Below are positions 51,958-63,499 of a stretch of 64,000 bases of DNA, one piece after another (within the stretch, counting starts at the first letter, position 1; every line of letters starts with the position of its first letter). Source of the stretch: Apodemus sylvaticus (lineage: Eukaryota; Chordata; Mammalia; Rodentia; Muridae); NCBI RefSeq assembly GCF_947179515.1, contig NC_067495.1, positions 61,303,015-61,367,014 of the forward strand, given 5' to 3'. Made by a program: the position numbers and the translations under genes. The notes beneath the pieces were generated by a model. It made no database searches. It was not told the DNA's origin and saw only the letters and a program-made list of their open reading frames with translations.

Positions 51958-52183
51958 TAGAGAAAAAATAAAGACTCAAGAGGCATCCCTTTTCCTGGGA
52001 TCTTTCCCATAATTGTTGGTATTTTTGCAAAACAATTGTGGAAAGCATTCAAGATTTGAAGGACTGATTTTCCCTCTGACAGCAGGTATAAATGAGTGTT
52101 CAATTGTTAACCTTTACCCTAGTGGCTAAGTCTTCCACAAGCTTTCATCATGCTTGTTTCCTATCTGGGGAGAAAAAGAAAGA

Positions 52184-52337
52184 GCTGGGTGGTGGTGGTG
52201 CACACCTTTAATCCCAGCACTTGGGGGGTGGAGGCAGGTAGAATTCTCTGTGAGTTCAAGGCCAGCCTGATTGACAAGGTGAGTTCCAAGACAGCCAGGA
52301 CTGTTATATAGAGAGACCCTTTCTCAAACAAACAAAA
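52184..52337 (+). mobile_element. B1 SINE
   Basis: 'agctgggtggtggtggtgcacacctttaatcccagcac' to 'agagagaccctttctcaaac'; well preserved. Confidence 0.92.
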
Positions 52338-52780
52338 GCAACAATGAAAGCCCAAACTTATCTTCAAAGGGATGAGCTCCCCTGGAATCACACCATGTAG
52401 CTAATCACTTACCTGTCTGCAGCCTAATAAAGAAGCCAATTAAAACTGACCCCAAAGGGAAGAAGAGTACAAGAGTCCCAAGTTCCTGCTGAAACCCAGC
52501 CAGTTCTACAAACCAGAGACCCCAGGAGAAGGCCATCTGATCCAGGAAGTAGGGGAAGGTTCTTTTTGAAGTGTTAGGGACGGTAAGCCAGACTTACTGT
52601 GGCATTTGCTCTAACTCACTTGGTACCACGGAGCTTCATTCTTTAGACCCTCTGTCCTTACCTTTCTTTAGGCAGGCAGTGCAAGTCTACAATGTTTGTC
52701 AAAGCTCAGTCATTATATCTATATCTATATATTTCCCTCCCATTTGAATTCACAAAAATGGGCATCATGATGTTCATAAT
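52338..52780. other. Unassigned intergenic DNA
   Basis: No gene or repeat is recognised apart from a short TATATC run at 52717-52732. Confidence 0.4.
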
Positions 52781-52781
52781 T

Positions 52782-53203
52782 CTTTTTTTATTCGATATAA
52801 TTTATTTACATTTCAAATGATTTCCCCTTTTCTAGCCCCCCACTCCCCGAAAGTCCCGTAAGCCCCCTTCTCTTCCCCTGTCCTCCCACCCACCCCTTCC
52901 CACTTCCCCGTTCTGTTTTTGCCGAATACTGTTTCACTGAGTCTTTCCAGAACCAGGGGCCACTCCTCCTTTCTTCTTGTACCTCATTTGATGTGTGGAT
53001 TATGTTTTGGGTATTCCAGTTTTCTAGGTTAATATCCACTTGTTAGTGAGTGCATACCATGAGTCACCTTTTGAGTCTGGGTTACCTCACTTAGTATGAT
53101 ATTCTCTAGCTCCATCCATTTGCCTAAGCATTTCATGAATTCATTGTTTCTAATGGCTGAATAGTACTCCATTGTGTAGATATACCACATTTTTTGCATC
53201 AGT
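52782..53203 (-). mobile_element. L1 3' end, antisense, 5'-truncated
   Basis: T-rich start with 'atttacatttcaaatgatttccccttttctagccccccactcccc', then 'gagtctttccagaaccaggggccactcctcc' and 'ctaatggctgaatagtactccattgtgtagatataccacatt', the L1 3' UTR and the last ORF2 codons on the complementary strand. The same subfamily signature as the 38.7-kb L1. Confidence 0.88.
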
Positions 53204-53447
53204 GAAGAAACTTGTATACAAGTGTTTTTAACCTGTACCCTTAAAACTATAGTAACACCGATTACTATCTTGGAAATGTTCTTTGGGAAGTTTCATTAGA
53301 GAAAAGGATAAAGACAAAACCTTCTTTTCTGGAATCATTTTAATCTTTTTCAGTAAAATGAAGAACAAGTTAAATAAAAATAAACCAGTGTATTAATTCC
53401 TGTTCTGTCCATCAAATCCAGTGCCTTTTATTTTCTTTTTAAAAATT

Positions 53448-54720
53448 CTCTCATACATGATATCCTGACCACAGTTTCCTCTCCTTCCCCTTCCCCAGTT
53501 TTTCCGCCCATCTCCCTTCTTCCCCAGATCCACCTCCTCCACCTCTCCTCAGAAAAGAACAGGCCTCCCAGGAACATTCCAAACATGTCATGGCAAGCTA
53601 CAGTAAAACCAGGCACATACCACCATATCAAGGCTGGATGAAGCCACCCAGTAAAAGGGAAAGGGTCCCACAAGTAGGCAAGAGTCAGGGACATCCCTAG
53701 TTCCATCTGTTAGGATCCCCACAGGAACACCAAGCTACTCGGCCATAACATATATGCAGGGGACCTAGGTTAGATCCCTACAGGCTTTCTGATGTTCAGA
53801 AATATTCAGTGGAAAAAGAAATCATCTTCATCAAATGGTCTAACTGGATGTCAGTATGTAGAAGAAAAGAAATAGATCCATATATATCACCATAGACAAA
53901 ACTCAAGTCCAAGTGGATCAAAGACCTCAACCTAAAACCAGATACGCTGAACCCGAAAGAAAGAGTGGGGGATAGCCTTGAACATATTGGGACAAGAGAC
54001 AGCTTCCTAAACAGAACACCAGTAGGGCAGACATTAAGATCAACAATTACTAAATGGGACCTCATAAAACTGAAAAGCTTCTGTAAGGCAAAGAAAACCA
54101 TCATTCAGACTAAGTGGCAGCCCATAGAATGGGAAAATTTTTTCACCAGTTCCACATTTGACAGAGGGATAATTTCATAATACACACACACACATACATG
54201 TATACATATATATATGCAGACATACACTAGATATCAACAAACCCAATAATCCAATTTAAAAATGGGGTACAAATTTAAACATAATTCTTAGCAGAGAGAT
54301 CTGAAATGGCTAAGGAACACTTAAAGAAATGTTAAAAATCCTTACCCATCAGGGAAATTCCATCTTACACCAATCAGAATGTCTAAAATAAAAAAAAAAA
54401 CTCAAGTAACAGTTCATTCTGGTAAGCATGTGGAGCAAAGGGAACACTCCTCCATTGTTGGTGGGAATCCAAACTTACACAACTACTTTAAAAATCCATG
54501 TAGGGGGTTCTCAGTAAATTTGGAATAGTTCTAGCTCAAGACACAGCTATACCATTATACCATTCCTGGCCACAACCCCAAAAAGATACGCCATCATACC
54601 ACAAGGACACTTGCTCAACTATGTTCATAGAAGCTTTATTCATAATAGCCAGAAACTGAAAACAACCTAGATGTCCCTCAATGAAGAATGAATAAAAACA
54701 AAAACTTTTTTAGAATCAAA
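53448..54720. mobile_element. Lx-type L1 with apparent 5' inversion
   Basis: 53448-53790 is Lx 3' UTR in antisense ('ccccagatccacctcctccacc', 'aacatatatgcaggggacctagg'). At about 53791 the orientation switches and 53791-54720 is ORF2 C-terminal sequence in sense, with one open stretch (53965-54180) and several stops. Head-to-tail inversion at one joint fits twin priming during a single minus-strand insertion. A (CA)/(TA) microsatellite interrupts ORF2 at 54181-54212. Confidence 0.6.
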
Positions 54721-55380
54721 CCATAATCACTTAAGTTGTCAGAGATCAAAACAATGATTACCCTCTGGAAAGAAATATCCCCAGATTCAGAGTGGTTGAT
54801 TTTTTGATGTTGGAGGTAGAAGGCTATTGTGTGGTACAAAGAATGAGATTTACAATGAACTCTAAGTTAAATATCATTGGGAGTAACACAAATTGAGCAG
54901 AAACCACCGCCCTTGTGTACTGTTAGATTTTCTCCTGAGTTTTCCAAACACATTGTATTTTTTTTCTCTTGAGCAGATCAAAGAATATGATCAGGGTCCC
55001 AAAGTGTAGTGCAGAATTGATGGTGATAATCAACCTGTCCCAAGAAGTACTTCATCTTCTTTCTCTTAGAGAGTCGGTATCTTTTTAATAATCTACACTT
55101 TAGCTCAAGGATGAATCATTTGTCTTTGTCTCACTTTGTAATCCAAATCCATTGTCTCCAATAAACAAACACACCAAGGTCCCTCATAGACTAGCTCTTA
55201 GGTTGCACTGAAATGCCTTTTTGTAAGCTTACTTTTGGTGACAATCTACACCTCAGATCATGTTGAAAATATCATAGATTATACTATGGATTCTTCTGAA
55301 GACCATGCAAAGAAGTAAGAAACTTAGAAATACACAGTGAAATATAAAACGCATGAAGATAGATCTTCATCTGTAATTTT
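54721..55380. other. Unassigned intergenic DNA
   Basis: No gene or repeat is recognised. Confidence 0.4.
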
Positions 55381-55382
55381 AT

Positions 55383-55673
55383 TGGCTAGGTGTGGTAGCT
55401 CGTGCCTTTAGCCCCAGCATTCAGGAGGATGAAGAAGCCGACACTTAGCCTTGTCTATATAAAAAGTTTTCAGATAGCCAAGGCTACATGGTAAGACCCT
55501 GACTCAAAACTAACAAAAAATAAATAAATAGATTTGGAGCTGAAAAGAAATCTCAGTGGTTAAGAGTGTGTACTGCTCTTCCAGAGGACTTGAGTTCAGT
55601 TCAGGCATGTCAAAACTACCTCCCAGCTCAGGGGATCAATCCCCTCACAGCTCTGCGGGCACCTGCTTTCAGG

Positions 55674-55722
<49 letters not shown>
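55383..55722 (+). mobile_element. B1-like SINE, then B3-like SINE with (AC)n tail
   Basis: 55383-55515: 'ggctaggtgtggtagctcgtgcctttagccccagc' to 'aagaccctgactcaaaac'. 55536-55670: 'ggagctgaaaagaaatctcagtggttaagagtgtgtactgctcttccagagg'. 55675-55722: about 24 AC units. Confidence 0.75.
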
Positions 55723-55725
<3 letters not shown>

Positions 55726-56599
55726 GTATGGTACACATAAACTTGCAACTAAATTTTTTGAAAGAAAATTTTTTTATGAATGGTCTCTTTGATCAATGTC
55801 ACTGGCTAATATTTGGGTGCATAAATCCAAACCAGCAGAGCATAAAGTATTGTTGTTTTAACTGAGAGTTTTATGTTTCCTAAATTCTCTTGGTACTTGA
55901 TGCAGATATTTATTTTCTTGGTATTTTTTTTTAATTCAAATGTTTAAAAATTAAAGCTCCACTTTCCTTTGATCTGTTTCCTTGCAATTCATCATTACTG
56001 TCATCCTTCAGTGATCAGTTTTCAACCTCCTGGCTCTCACAAGGCTTCATTTTGTCATAATCTTATCATTTCTAGGCAGCCCTACAATTTGGGCTGCTCA
56101 TCTGGTTTTATTGAAGTTGAAAACTACTGAAAAGGGGTCCCTACCTATAGGAACTGCAGTAAATGCTTCTTCATTCATTGCTCCATGGACTCTTCATCAG
56201 AGCCCTGTCAAATAGCTATTCCTATCCTAATTTAGTAATGAGGAAACTAAAGCTTGAAGAGATCAACTAACTTGGCCTAGTTAATTAGAGATTATAGAAT
56301 GAAGGAAACACAAAAGTGTGGGGAAAGTGGAAGTTCAGCTAGGGTAGCTCTTCTCTCATCCAGGTTAGCTTTATACACAGTCAAGTAACCTACACAGCAA
56401 ATATGAAAGACTGGGTAGGGCTACATACTCTCAAAATACTTTTTAAATGCCTGCCTCAACCCAGCTGTGTCTGATGTTCCTTTAGCTCTTCAATTCCTTG
56501 AGATTCATGTAAGCATCTTAAAGTGGACAATATCCTGAAAAATAAACAACCAACGGAATTGCTAACATGTAATCATACATTACATATTTATTAAGCACC
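55723..56599. other. Unassigned intergenic DNA
   Basis: No gene or young repeat is recognised. Confidence 0.4.
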
Positions 56600-56790
56600 A
56601 TTTATTAAACAAATAGAGTGATATGATGACAGCTGTTTATATTTGTTTAGCACTCTAGCTTTTCACAGTCTCACTGTAACCTGAAGAATTACATAGAGCT
56701 GAGATTATGATCTTCATTTCACAGATGATGAAATTATGGCTCAAAGAATTTGAATGACTCATCCAAGGTGATACACCTGAGCCCCCTTTT
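56600..56790 (+). mobile_element. MIR remnant
   Basis: 'gtttagcactctagcttttcacag' with 'atgatcttcatttcacagatgatgaaattatggctcaaagaa' is the sense MIR core. Confidence 0.65.
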
Positions 56791-57820
56791 CAGATTCAAG
56801 GCCAAACTTGGGTGTTCTGATCTTCAGTCCTGTGTTCTTTCATCTATATTACATTAACTCAAGAGGTTTACAGGTGGGGTACACAAGGCAAGCATGCATG
56901 AATAATTAACTGATAATTTAAATTACTGTCCATAATTTTAAGAAATGTTAAAAGTGCCAACTGACTGATGTGGACAGTAATTGCAGGAAAAAAATCAGGG
57001 AGATCACTGTTGGTAAGAATTGATGGAGAAAGTCTCAGAAAATATGTGAGGGCTAAGCCTGGCTCCTGGAAAATAGGTCAAAAAAGGACAACTGGGGGCG
57101 GGGAGGTATTTGAGTATAGTAGTCAGACAGAAAGAGAGGACAGAAGTAAGGATGTGCAAATATTGTCTAAAGAAAGAAGAAAGAGACTGATTTACATAGA
57201 AAGGTCTAGAAATGTAGCTCAATGGTTCAAAGGCAAGAGCTTAGCCTCTGTCCCAAGAGCCTCCCCTCCCCCGCCACACACACAAAATAAACAAACAAAC
57301 CAAAAAAGTCTGGAATAGAGAACTTTGTATCAAGGAATAACAGAAAGTTGCTAAAGTCTTTATTGAATTCCTGCCTAAAGTAGTTTGACTTGTAGACAAT
57401 AAAAAAAAAAAAAAAGATCATCAAAGATTTCTGAGAGTGAAACTTTGAAAGTTGTGTTGGACAGACTGATCTGACAAGATGCATTTGTGTAGAAGGTGGC
57501 TGGAGGTAAGGATGACACAGAAACCTATGACACTGACTCAGTAAGAAGGTAAAAAGAAGCAGTAGTAGAATGGCAGCACAGGGACAATAGAAGAAAGCAA
57601 TTACAACTTGCAAAGAGAGCAACAACGGCAGAACTTGGTGAGCTAGAGGAAGAGTGGAGTTTGCCAGTAGCATTAGAGCCTAGGAAGTTTACAAAAAGTT
57701 CCATGAATAGAAATGAGCAAGACAGTAAGAGAACTGGTTCAGGCAGTTTCATTTTTTAAATTATGGGTTAGAAGCAACAGTGGAAGATCTAAGTGAACCT
57801 ATCCAGCAGTCAGTTGGGTT
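56791..57820. other. Unassigned intergenic DNA
   Basis: No gene is recognised. A 148-codon minus frame (57227-57673) and a 116-codon plus frame (56968-57318) overlap each other across biased sequence, including an A-run at 57401-57414; neither has a recognisable domain. Confidence 0.4.
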
Positions 57821-57824
57821 TAGA

Positions 57825-58000
57825 GAGACAAAGGTCTGGCCTAGCACCAAGTTGGCATGGTAGAATGAAAAGAGTCATGGGAAAGCAGTCCAGGGTCTAG
57901 TTTCTACCTGCCACTATGTAGAAAGTCACAAGCATGGCATTTCACTGACACTGTTTCTTCAGCTGAAAAATGAAATGGAACCCAAGCTCTGTATGATCTC
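57825..58000 (-). mobile_element. MIR-like remnant
   Basis: 'ggtctagtttctacctgccactatgtagaaagtcacaagcatggcatttc' and 'gtttcttcagctgaaaaatgaaat' follow the antisense MIR order. Confidence 0.5.
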
Positions 58001-58439
58001 CGAGGTTCTTAAGGAGTAGAAATCAACTGACTTGTACTTAACCTCCTATTTGTTCTGTGTAAGAGGAAATAAACAATCTGATAATCTATAGAGGATTAAA
58101 TAACCCTACATGTCGAGAATCGGACAAAAAGATGGCATCAAAGGAGAGAAAGGAAGTAATCAACTAAAAGCAGAAGGAAAGCAATTCTAAATCAAGGGAA
58201 TGAAAGAAAGGAATAAAGTATTATAATAAGTTGGTTACATAAGTCAGATGTGACCAATGATAATATACATATGAAATAAACATAATATTTCAATAGAAGT
58301 ACACCACTAAGATAGTAGTTGCAAACTATTGCAAATAGTAAACAGGGGAGAGAGGATTCAATGCTATATGTAAGCAAAGAAGTGAAATTAACAAATTGAA
58401 TGTTTCTCTTCCAGAAAGATTTCCTATAAAGTCTGATGC
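58001..58439. other. Unassigned AT-rich intergenic DNA
   Basis: No gene or repeat is recognised. Confidence 0.4.
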
Positions 58440-58905
58440 TGGAACAGCAATGGAACTAGGATAGTCATAGATCATTGTGACAGTAAAAATGTATGCAGTC
58501 ATTGTGAAAAATCACAGTCCATAAAAGTCTTCATGCTCTTTGGTCTGCTAATCTTACTCTTGAGAGCTTGCACTAGAGCTAGAATTGCAAAAAAAAAAAA
58601 AAGAGTCACAAACAGGAAGATATTCAAAGCACAGAAAAACTAAGCTACCTAATGTTCAATAATAAGGGAATAGCCTATTAAGATATAATCTATCAATGGA
58701 AGTAATTTTATATAACTATTAAAATAATAAGTGTGAAACATTGCATCAACCTGGAGAAAGTTTACAATAAGAGGATTATATATTTGTTTGTTTTGACAAA
58801 AGATCATACTATGCAGCCTAAGCTAACTTCCAGTTTATAACCCTCTTGCATCTACTATCAAGTCTTGGGATTATAGGCATACATCACCATATCCTAAATA
58901 CCCTA
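58440..58905. mobile_element. Old L1/HAL1-type fragment and antisense SINE piece
   Basis: 58440-58780 has L1M-like phrases in sense ('cctaatgttcaataataagggaatagcctatta'). 58790-58905 is antisense B4-like ('gacaaaagatcatactatgcagcctaagctaac', 'cttgggattataggcatacatcacc'). Confidence 0.45.
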
Positions 58906-59460
58906 AAAATCAGACTTTTAAAAGATGTAACTGTGGTTATACTTCTACAATACATGAATTCAAACCAAGAAAATGTAGAGTATGGAAAAGAGAAATTTGG
59001 GTTGAAATAGGTGAATATTTTCTCTCCACATTGCCTTCAGTGTTGTCACAGTGAGGTTATTTTAAATGTTGTTTTTGTATTTAAAAATGCCTATAAAATT
59101 ACATGCAGTAGAGTCAGGTGAAGTAGAGAGGTCAAAGAGGGATAAGACTAGAGAAAATAGTATAGTTCTTGCCAAAGACATAATTTGTGTTTGGAGAATG
59201 GGAGGAACTCAGATTTAGGTTTATAGCAGTAGTGAAATGAGAAGAAACTAACAGAATGGTGGCAAAATAAGACAGCAAGGTTGTGTCTTTTTTTTTCTTC
59301 TTTTTTTTTAATGGTGGTATAAAATCAGTGCTGAGATAACTGACAGAGATGAAGACAAAGGAATAAAGAAACAAGACCCCTCATTAAGGGGCCATGGGAA
59401 AGAAAGTCATAAAGACAAAGCAGGGCATCTACACAGATGAATGAAGCATTGAGGTGTTTA
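58906..59460. other. Unassigned intergenic DNA
   Basis: No gene is recognised; a T-rich run lies at 59289-59311. Confidence 0.4.
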
Positions 59461-59462
59461 CC

Positions 59463-59620
59463 CAGCCTGCTGGCAGATGTCTTTAATCCCAGGAATCGGG
59501 AAGCAAAAAAAAATTTTTAAAAAAAGTGACTCTATGAGTTCAAGGTCATCCAGGTCTCTCTGTTCTATGCTAGGCAGCGAGCGGTACATAGTGAAATCTT
59601 GGGGAGAGACAGGGGAGGAT
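59463..59620 (+). mobile_element. Degraded B1-like SINE
   Basis: 'cagcctgctggcagatgtctttaatcccaggaatcgggaagc', an A/T-rich expansion, then 'gagttcaaggtcatccaggtctc'. Confidence 0.5.
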
Positions 59621-61131
59621 AAAATAGCAGACTATAAAGTTCAGGAAGTTAGTCTCGACTAAGCAACTTGGAGTTATGGGGCCTGATGATGGAGGAGCTT
59701 GAATGAGTTGTAATGAAGAGAATAATGGTTACCACATGGGACCAATGGCTAGAAGGGGTGACAGGCAAGGAGAGGGTGCTAATAAGAGTGGGAACCTGGT
59801 AAGAATCAAAAAGGCCACTTCGTTTACTTCTAATAGAAGGACTCTTGTGTTCCAAGGGAGAGAGACCTATTTAAAGAAGAAGAAGGGCAGCGGGGCATTA
59901 CGATTTAAATGCTTTACTCTGTAGCCTAGTACCTCCCTCCGCTACGCTCCAGACAGAACACTTGAAGCCAATAAGAATTTGGTCTGTGTGGACGAATAAG
60001 AGATCACAGAGGGCAGCAAAGGCTGGGGTCTGACTCAGAAGACCAACAGGCTCTCAGGTGATTTCACAAGAAAAGAGGCTGAAAAGAGATTGCCCTTCTC
60101 GTCAATGCCCGCCCGCCCAGAAACTCTTCCTTCTCAAGCTCAGGGTTTAGCTTCCTCTGCTCCACACACCCACCAGATCCTCCAAATCCATAAGTGCTGT
60201 GGCAAGAGGACTGAACAGGTAGGAAACTGAGTGCCCCGCCCTGGCCTTGAAATCCTATAGCCTGATTCAAAAAGATCTGGTGACAGGTTTATCCTTTATC
60301 TAACTAGAGCTGGAGAAAGGGGAGGGAGCAGCGAAGAGCCAGTTCTGGACGCCTGCTCTTGTCACTGCCCTATCCTGCACAAACCTGCTTTGCCCATTAG
60401 TACTAGAACTTGGAGGCATGGACTCTGGGGGTTTTCTTCCTTCTCAGTCAGAGCTGTCCACTCCTCCTTTCATTAAACATGTGGGAGCTATCAAGTGTGT
60501 TCTCCGCAGTCCTAGAGGTAGGTGTAATCTTACTCCTGCTTCCAAGGCTGCTATCAACCTGGACCCTGCCTCCTGAGGTTCCTCAGGGTCTGCAACCAAG
60601 AGCAGTGTTCTGTTTCAGGGCTGCTCAGCAGTTCAACAACACCAGGCTTTGAGCTGGTATGTGGCGTCCTGCAAGGCAGGCTCACACGCCCTGTACCCTA
60701 TTTCAGCATCTTGGCAGGTAGGACTATCTTGTCTTTCAGAGAGAGCCAGGAAGTGGGTGTGGATGCTACATGTGGCTTATATGGTATCTGTGCTATGCTA
60801 GCACCCCAGCTTCCTGGTTCTGGCTCACTCCATTATCAGGTCTGTCTTGAGATTGCTCCGCTCTTCACCCCCCGCCCCCAGCTGAGAAATGTATGCTGTG
60901 GAAGAACCTGGGGGAAGAAGATTCTGCAAAGAGTACTGAGGTTCTGGAAACAGGAACAGTGGCCCCAGGTAGGGACAGAAAAAGAAAAAGAAGTAGAGGC
61001 AGAGGAGTAACTACTTCAAACTTTGGCTAAAAATATAAGAGGCCAGATGATGCCCCTCTCACGCGTCACTAACGAGCTTCCTCCTCTCTGCCTGCAGTTA
61101 GTCCCCTTCCTGCCACATCCAGTGGCCAGGG
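59621..61131. other. Sequence 3' of P2ry4
   Basis: No young repeat lies in this 1.5-kb stretch, and part may be P2ry4 3' UTR (minus strand). I found no canonical AATAAA on the minus strand here. Short frames at 60410-60652 and 60711-61010 have no recognisable domain. Confidence 0.4.
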
Positions 61132-62217
61132 TTACAATCGGTCACCCTCATAAGCAGGGAAGATGCTGTCTTGGTGGGTGTCCGCCCACCTGCTGATGCT
61201 CTCTTCCTGTAGCGTCACCAAGGCCAGGGAGGAGGCAGTTGTTCTGGGCTTGGGTGTGCTACCTCTGCATAGCTGCTGGAGCTGGTTTCGGTACTTGTCC
61301 CCGGTGAACAGATAGAGCACTGGATCAAGACAGCTATTAGCACTGGCCAGGGGACGAGTCACTTTGTAAACCACATTGACAATGTTCAGCACCTGGCATT
61401 CAGCTTTCAACAGCCTTGCCAAGTAATAAATTGTGCGGGTGATGTGGAAAGGCACAAAGCAGACAGCAAAGACAGTCAGCACCACAGCAATGGTGCGGAG
61501 AGAACGGAGCCGAGAAGATGACTGTCTAGCTCCTGGCAAAGGTCGATACAGTCGCCGGGCCATTAGTCCATAGCAGACCAGAGTGATCAAGAAGGGAAAG
61601 CCAAAGAGAAGCACCATGACTGATGAACTGAAGTATACGTAGTGGTCAAACTCCTCTGGTAGAGTAGTGTCATGGCACAGGATGGTGGTTCCATTGGCAC
61701 TGGTTGTCACAAAGAAGAGGTTGGGCACGAGGCAGCCAGCTACTACCAACCAAACAGCTAGGCAGAGAAGGCTTGCAAATCGAGGGCGGCCCCAGCGTAT
61801 TGCCCGCAGAGGGTGGCAGATGCCCAGGTAGCGGTGCACACTGATGCAGGTGAGGAAAAGGACGCTGCAGTAGAGGTTCCAATAGAAGAGAAAGCGGACG
61901 AACTTGCAGAAGCCAGTGCCAAAGGGCCAGTGGTTTCTGGCGGCATAGTAGTAGACGAGGGTGGGCAGTGACAGGACATACAAGGTGTCTGACAATGCCA
62001 AATGGAACATGTAAGTGGCTGTTGCATCCCAGGGTCGAAGGCGGAAGAGGAACAGCCAGAGGGTCGGGGCATTGAGGGCCAGGCCCAGCACAAAGACAAC
62101 TGCATAGCTCACAGGCAACAGGATGAACTTGAACTCCTCATTAAACCTACATTTACCATCTCCAGAACTTGGGCTGGGACCTAGTGATGTGAATAGCAAG
62201 GATTCTGCACTGGTCAT
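61132..62217 (-). CDS. P2ry4: P2ry4, pyrimidinergic P2Y receptor 4 (Gq-type GPCR)
   Basis: A seven-helix plasma-membrane receptor for extracellular UTP (ATP also in rodents), coupling through Gq to phospholipase C and calcium. The uninterrupted 361-codon frame is the full P2Y4 length. Seen: N49 (TM1), D77 in LALSD (TM2), C104 paired with C181 (extracellular disulfide), HRY at 128-130 where most receptors have DRY, a glycosylation sequon NGT at 175-177, the P2Y nucleotide-contact motif H258-x-x-R261 in TM6, K285-x-x-R288 and DPVLY at 298-302 replacing NPxxY in TM7. The tail is Ser/Thr-rich and ends DRL. The start is the first ATG, in good Kozak context (GAGGCCATGA), two codons after a likely splice acceptor. 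It is convergent with Awat1 (14.5 kb gap) and shows no broken frame. Confidence 0.97.
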   Translation of the reverse strand: MTSAESLLFTSLGPSPSSGDGKCRFNEEFKFILLPVSYAVVFVLGLALNAPTLWLFLFRLRPWDATATYMFHLALSDTLYVLSLPTLVYYYAARNHWPFGTGFCKFVRFLFYWNLYCSVLFLTCISVHRYLGICHPLRAIRWGRPRFASLLCLAVWLVVAGCLVPNLFFVTTSANGTTILCHDTTLPEEFDHYVYFSSSVMVLLFGFPFLITLVCYGLMARRLYRPLPGARQSSSRLRSLRTIAVVLTVFAVCFVPFHITRTIYYLARLLKAECQVLNIVNVVYKVTRPLASANSCLDPVLYLFTGDKYRNQLQQLCRGSTPKPRTTASSLALVTLQEESISRWADTHQDSIFPAYEGDRL

Positions 62218-62223
62218 GGCCTC
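62218..62223 (-). other. P2ry4: P2ry4 5' UTR bases joined to the coding exon
   Basis: On the minus strand TTTCTACTTGTAG|GAGGCC precedes the ATG, a good acceptor six bases before the start codon. The coding exon would then begin at 62223. Confidence 0.5.
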
Positions 62224-62694
62224 CTACAAGTAGAAAGGACACAAGTAAGTATCTGATTTCTCTAGTTTTCCGTCCTGATGAACCTACAACAAAAGAGGAA
62301 AAGCACCTAGGAGAGCTAGGAGAAGCAATTCCATGTGCAACCCAGGCCTGCCCAGTCCCCTACCCAGCTTCCTTAGCCCAGCCCCTACCCAGCTCCCTTA
62401 ACCCAGCCCCTACCCAGCTCCCTTAGCCCAGTCCCTGCCCAGCTCCCTTAGCCCAGCCCCTACCCAGCTTCCTTAGTCCAGTCCAGGGGTTGATGGCATC
62501 AGGCAGTGCCCAGGCTCAGGTAGGCAGTCAGTGATGTGTCTGCAGCTTCCTCGGTCCTACAGAACCTGGCTAGCTGAAGAGGGTGGAGCAGAACCAGCAC
62601 CATCTAAGGGGAAAACATCCAGGCTCAAATTGTCATCTAACTCACCACCACAGCTCCGTCCTGGTGATGGGGGCCTCTCTCCCCGTCTCCTCAC
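62224..62694 (-). other. P2ry4: Probable P2ry4 5' UTR intron (471 bp)
   Basis: It is bounded on the minus strand by a donor ACCAAG|GTGAGG (exon ends at 62695) and the acceptor TTGTAG|GAG at 62223. The interior includes a 25-bp minisatellite. A second donor-like GTGAGT at 62640-62645 is an alternative. This is inferred from consensus sites only. Confidence 0.45.
62351..62485. repeat. 25-bp minisatellite, about 5.4 copies
   Basis: The unit (tacccagctcccttagcccagcccc) repeats with one or two changes per copy across 62351-62485. Confidence 0.9.
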
Positions 62695-62900
62695 CTTGGT
62701 CTTGTCGTCTGAAGTCTTATTCCCCCACTTCACGCCTGCTGCCAGCCCAGGAGCACCACCACCACCCTTGCCTAGGAACCTTGGCAAGACTCCTACCTGG
62801 TGCCCTTGAAGCTGAGCCCAGCTGACTCTGTCACCCTTCCTCTTGGCAGCCAGAGGGCATATTCTTGGGGGTGGGACTCGGGGTGGAGCCTATTTTCTCC
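62695..62900 (-). promoter_or_regulatory. P2ry4: Possible P2ry4 non-coding exon 1 and promoter side
   Basis: The sequence just upstream of the donor at 62695 (minus strand) would be exon 1. The length and start are unknown and no TATA box is obvious. The stretch has no repeat. Confidence 0.35.
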
Positions 62901-62929
62901 TCCTGTCCCATCCCAACAGATTGCCAGAG

Positions 62930-63005
62930 CTAGAAAAACCCTTGGAGGTTATCTGGTCCAACCCATTCAGCACACAGATTGGGAAACTGGGACCCAGTGA
63001 GATTA
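62930..63005 (+). mobile_element. Old MIR/L2-type remnant
   Basis: 'ggaggttatctggtccaacccattcagcacacagattgggaaactgggacccagtgag' is a common ancient-repeat core. Confidence 0.5.
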
Positions 63006-63235
63006 CTGTTTAACAGCTTCAAAATGATTGTGTACACAAGGAGACATTCTTGTTTACAGATAAAGAGGCAGGCCACTGAAGATAATTAAATTACAGGAAG
63101 ATCATATAAGTTTATGGGTGTAGAAATGAATTTTTACATGGACAACAGCAAATCAACACACTGAAGGACTTTTGAAAATGTAAACTACTGATAATCATCT
63201 TAACTCTGTGTGTATTTAATTATAGCAAATGTTTA

Positions 63236-63370
63236 TCTAGTCCTTATTCTGTGCTAGGTACTGTTCTAAGGACTTTATACCTATCGATGGCACCACAGGC
63301 TCTCTATCAAATAGGCCCTATTATTGTCCCTACTTTACTGATGAGAAAATTAAATCACAGACAGTTTGGG
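63236..63370 (+). mobile_element. MIR remnant
   Basis: 'cttattctgtgctaggtactgttctaaggactttatacc' with 'cctactttactgatgagaaaattaaatcacagac' is a well preserved MIR core in sense. Confidence 0.75.
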
Positions 63371-63499
63371 TATTTTGGTGGAAAAATCAAGACTTGAACC
63401 CAAAAAAGTCTGCCATGGACTAAACTCTAACATCAATGGCTTAATAAATATGATAACTTGATCCTCCAAGCTACTGGCTCTAATCTGGGAAAGGGTCCA

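Noticed and set aside
61670..62184. Shadow frames inside P2ry4 (61670-61882, 61758-62105 and 62002-62184)
   Set aside because: They overlap an intact, strongly recognisable GPCR frame and have no homology.
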